Below, piece by piece: positions 5,642-7,637 of a stretch of 7,637 nucleotides of DNA. How positions within the stretch are numbered: position 1 is the stretch's first letter; each line of letters opens with the position of its first letter. Origin of the DNA: JAJZMF01 sp035702845 (GTDB taxonomy: Bacteria; Actinomycetota; Acidimicrobiia; Acidimicrobiales; Palsa-688); contig DASSZK010000390.1 of assembly GCA_035702845.1 (NCBI GenBank), positions 1 to 7,637 on the forward strand, given 5' to 3'. The notes beneath the pieces were generated by a model, which was given only the letters and a program-made list of their open reading frames with translations, was not told the DNA's origin and did not search any database. The position numbers and the translations under genes were made by a program.

Positions 5642-6844
5642 GTGGCCAAGTTCATGGTTGGGCGCCAGCCGATCTTCGACGTGCGGCGCCGCGTCGTGGG
5701 GTACGAGCTGCTGTTCCGGGGAGCCGGTGACGATGTGGCCGGGGACGCCATGACTGCCGACGTACTGGTCCGGACATGTCTCGACATGGGGCTGACCCAC
5801 CTTGTTGGCGACAAGCTGGCGTTCCTCAACACCACCCGGTCGTACATCGTGGGCGACAACGACATCCCCTTCCCTCCTCGCCAGACCGTGCTCGACATCG
5901 TGGAGGAGGTCCCGGGGGACGAAGAGGTGATCGCCGGTTGCCGGCGTTTGGCGCAAAACGGCTACACGCTCGCGGCCGACGGGCGCTCGCGTGAAGGTTA
6001 CGACCCTCTGCTCGAGCTCGTGAGCATGATAAAGGTCGACGTCAGCGATCTTTCGGAGCCGGAGCTCCGCACAGCCGTCCTGTACTGCTCCGCGTACGGC
6101 GCAAAGTTGGTCGCCAAGCGGGTCGAGACGTATGACCAGCTGGAGATGTGCCAACGCCTCGGTTTTGACCTGTTCCAGGGCTACCTGCTGTCCCGGCCCG
6201 AGATCGTCGAGGGCCGGGCGCTGCCCCCCAGCCGCTTGACATGCCTGCGCATACTCGACCGGCTCTGCGACCCGGATGTCAAGACACGCGAGATCGAGGA
6301 CATAGTAAAGGGCGACCCCTCGCTCAGCTACCGGTTCCTGCGCATGGCTGGTGCCGGAGCGGCCAGGGGGCTCAGCCGCCGTATCAACTCGGTCCGAGAA
6401 GGTGTCGTGCTCGTCGGTCAACGCCGCCTCAAGGCGTGGGTGTCTCTCATGTTGCTGGCCGAGGACGCACGTGACGGGATGGACGAGCAGTTGGCGATGG
6501 CCATGACAAGGGCCAAGATGGCCGAAGAGCTGGCGGTCAAGCGTGTGCCTTCTTTGGCCGAACAAGCCTTCACGGCCGGTCTGGTGTCGGCGCTCGATCT
6601 GCTGCTGGGCTCACCGCTGAGCGAGATTATGGGCCAGTTGTCCCTAGGCCTTGAGATAGAGGAGGCCGTCCTGAGCGAGACGGGGCCGCTCGGGTCGATC
6701 GTCGCGGACGTCAAGGCGTGGGAGGTGGGCGCCGGGGACGATGTGGCCTGTGGGCTCAGCCACGAGGTCGTGAACGAGGCATACATCGTCGCTCTGCGCT
6801 GGGCGGCGGAGCAGTGCGAGGTGATGGAGGAAGCCAGGCGCTGA
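5642..6844 (+). CDS. EAL-HDOD signalling protein (YuxH/CdgJ type), EAL site degenerate
   Basis: The product has 400 residues from the GTG at 5642, which has GAAAGG (5630-5635) six bases upstream and places the first strand (KFMVGRQPIFD) at the N terminus, as usual for the family. An in-frame ATG at 5618 would add eight residues but lacks a well-spaced ribosome site. Residues about 3-185 are an EAL domain: YELLFR (21-26) replaces E-x-L-x-R, N63 is kept, KVD (131-133) is kept, FQGYLLSRP (178-186) closes the domain. The DDF segment has become ADG (112-114) and the AEG/AEK-VET segment reads AKRVET (158-163), so an acidic metal ligand and a key Glu are lost and phosphodiesterase activity is unlikely. 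Residues about 196-395 are an HDOD domain (DPSLSYRFLR at 225-234, INSVREGVVLVGQRRLKAW at 248-266). HDOD proteins are non-enzymatic scaffolds in signalling and motility. The product is cytoplasmic, with no membrane segment. It is transcribed alone and converges on the TSUP gene. Confidence 0.9.
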   Translation: MAKFMVGRQPIFDVRRRVVGYELLFRGAGDDVAGDAMTADVLVRTCLDMGLTHLVGDKLAFLNTTRSYIVGDNDIPFPPRQTVLDIVEEVPGDEEVIAGCRRLAQNGYTLAADGRSREGYDPLLELVSMIKVDVSDLSEPELRTAVLYCSAYGAKLVAKRVETYDQLEMCQRLGFDLFQGYLLSRPEIVEGRALPPSRLTCLRILDRLCDPDVKTREIEDIVKGDPSLSYRFLRMAGAGAARGLSRRINSVREGVVLVGQRRLKAWVSLMLLAEDARDGMDEQLAMAMTRAKMAEELAVKRVPSLAEQAFTAGLVSALDLLLGSPLSEIMGQLSLGLEIEEAVLSETGPLGSIVADVKAWEVGAGDDVACGLSHEVVNEAYIVALRWAAEQCEVMEEARR

Positions 6845-6895
6845 CTTCGCACTTGTAAGCGCACCCCTTGTGAGCGGGAGGCATCAGCGGGGCCC

Positions 6896-7637
6896 TCAGT
6901 GTTGTGATGCGAGCAGGTCGGCGGCGCTGGCTATGCCGACGGCGATCACGAAGACCCTTACGCACCAACTGGGGATGACTCGCGCCGCTCGAGCGCCTAC
7001 GTACCCTCCGGCTAGGGCGCTGGCGGCCATGAGGCCGGCCGCGGCCCAGGCAACGTGAGCGTGGACGACGAAGACGAGGGCGGCGACAGTGTTGATGATG
7101 AGCGACATGACGCTACGTAGCCCGTTGACCCGGGTAAGTGGCTCCGGCAGGGTGGTGGCCAAGAGCGCGAGCAAGAGGACGCCCAGACCGGCACCGAAGT
7201 AGGCGCCGTAGGTGGCAGCAGCCAAAGAGCCGGCATGCAGGATGGCATTTTTGGTGCGTTGTGCCGTCCCGCTCCGGTGGAAGTAGGCGGTCACGTACGG
7301 CTGTAGGGCGAAAAGGGCGCACGCACTTAGCAGCAGGAACGGCGCCAGCCGGCGGAAGCCGCGGCTCGGCGTTGTGAGCAGCAGTACGCCACCGAGCACG
7401 GCGCCCACCACCATAGAGGGTGCCAGGCCCCGTAGCCGCATGCGCTGGGCCACGATCTCCTTGCGGAAACCCGCAGATCCTCCGAGGTAGCCGGGCCAGA
7501 TGCCGATGGTCGATGTCACATTGGCCCGCAGCGCCGGGTACCCGGCAGCCATCAGAGCCGGGAACGAGATGAGCGTGCCGCCGCCTGCCACTCCGTTGAC
7601 CACCCCGGCACCCAAGCCGGCGGCCAGCAGTAGGCCG
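6896..7637 (-). CDS. TauE/SafE (TSUP) family membrane transporter, N terminus cut by window edge
   Basis: About 246 residues are visible. The frame remains open to the right edge (reading GLLLAAG before the internal TTG at 7615), so that TTG is not the real start and a few N-terminal residues are missing. TSUP proteins are integral inner-membrane carriers for small organic or sulfur anions such as sulfite or sulfoacetate. The family signature is clear: GAGVVNGVAGGGTLISFPAL, then LRANVTSTIGIWPGYLGG (TSUP half 1), and a second half with the hydrophobic block YGAYFGAGLGVLLLALL followed by RVNGLRSVMSLIINTVAALVFV. About seven hydrophobic segments can be counted, ending with a helix before LLASQH at the C terminus. 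The substrate cannot be inferred; no sulfur gene is nearby. Only 51 bp separate its stop from that of the converging EAL-HDOD gene, and no convincing terminator stem was seen there. Confidence 0.9.
   Translation of the reverse strand, partial: GLLLAAGLGAGVVNGVAGGGTLISFPALMAAGYPALRANVTSTIGIWPGYLGGSAGFRKEIVAQRMRLRGLAPSMVVGAVLGGVLLLTTPSRGFRRLAPFLLLSACALFALQPYVTAYFHRSGTAQRTKNAILHAGSLAAATYGAYFGAGLGVLLLALLATTLPEPLTRVNGLRSVMSLIINTVAALVFVVHAHVAWAAAGLMAASALAGGYVGARAARVIPSWCVRVFVIAVGIASAADLLASQH

Noticed and set aside
5567..6565. 332-codon antisense open frame opposite the EAL-HDOD gene
   Set aside because: Its composition (His/Arg/Val rich, no recognisable domain) is that of a GC-bias shadow, and the + strand frame encodes two clear domains along its full length.
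6845..6895. Possible terminator between the converging EAL-HDOD and TSUP genes
   Set aside because: Short complementary patches (CGC/GCG, CTT/AAG) do not form a continuous stem of useful length.

Overview
The window is GC-rich DNA with a coding style typical of Actinomycetota: GTG and TTG starts, sparse Shine-Dalgarno sequences, and long spurious antisense frames caused by GC3 bias. A Rv1284-like beta-carbonic anhydrase, a YuxH-type EAL-HDOD protein and a UspA relative fit an actinobacterium, possibly an environmental (for example acidimicrobial) lineage. The taxonomic placement is inference only. No tRNA, rRNA, CRISPR array, transposon or phage gene was seen.

Layout from left to right. (1) The 3' end of a universal-stress-protein gene on the + strand (2-175) converges on (2) a two-gene minus-strand operon. 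This operon has an alpha-galactosidase-like clan GH-D TIM-barrel enzyme (2341-4110), then a 699-residue protein that looks like a beta-sandwich plus alpha-toroid glycosidase (245-2344). The two genes share an ATGA stop/start. (3) A 149-bp divergent intergenic region (4111-4259) holds two and two-thirds tandem copies of a 17-bp sequence. The copy nearest the glycosidases supplies a TTGACG -35-like hexamer, and a TANNNT -10-like hexamer lies exactly where a leaderless transcript of the + gene would need it. (4) On the + strand follow a P-loop small-molecule kinase of the PRK09270/FrcK type (4260-4955) and, 13 bp later, a 163-residue beta-carbonic anhydrase (4969-5460). A perfect 9-bp GC hairpin (5503-5525) then probably ends transcription. 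(5) An independently promoted EAL-HDOD protein (5642-6844) has a visibly damaged c-di-GMP phosphodiesterase site. (6) A TauE/SafE (TSUP) membrane transporter on the minus strand (6896 to the right edge) is cut at its N terminus.

How it may fit together. The two glycosidases have no signal peptide and so appear cytoplasmic. They probably act in sequence on the same imported glycoside or internal glycan, but no transporter is in view. The divergent kinase shares the putative operator with them, and one known branch of its family sits in a fructose-uptake operon, so phosphorylation of a released sugar is a testable idea rather than a demonstrated one. The EAL-HDOD gene looks like a c-di-GMP effector or adaptor rather than an enzyme. 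I do not see a clear defence system, biosynthetic cluster or mobile island. The least ordinary part is the glycosidase pair with its repeat-bearing divergent promoter region.
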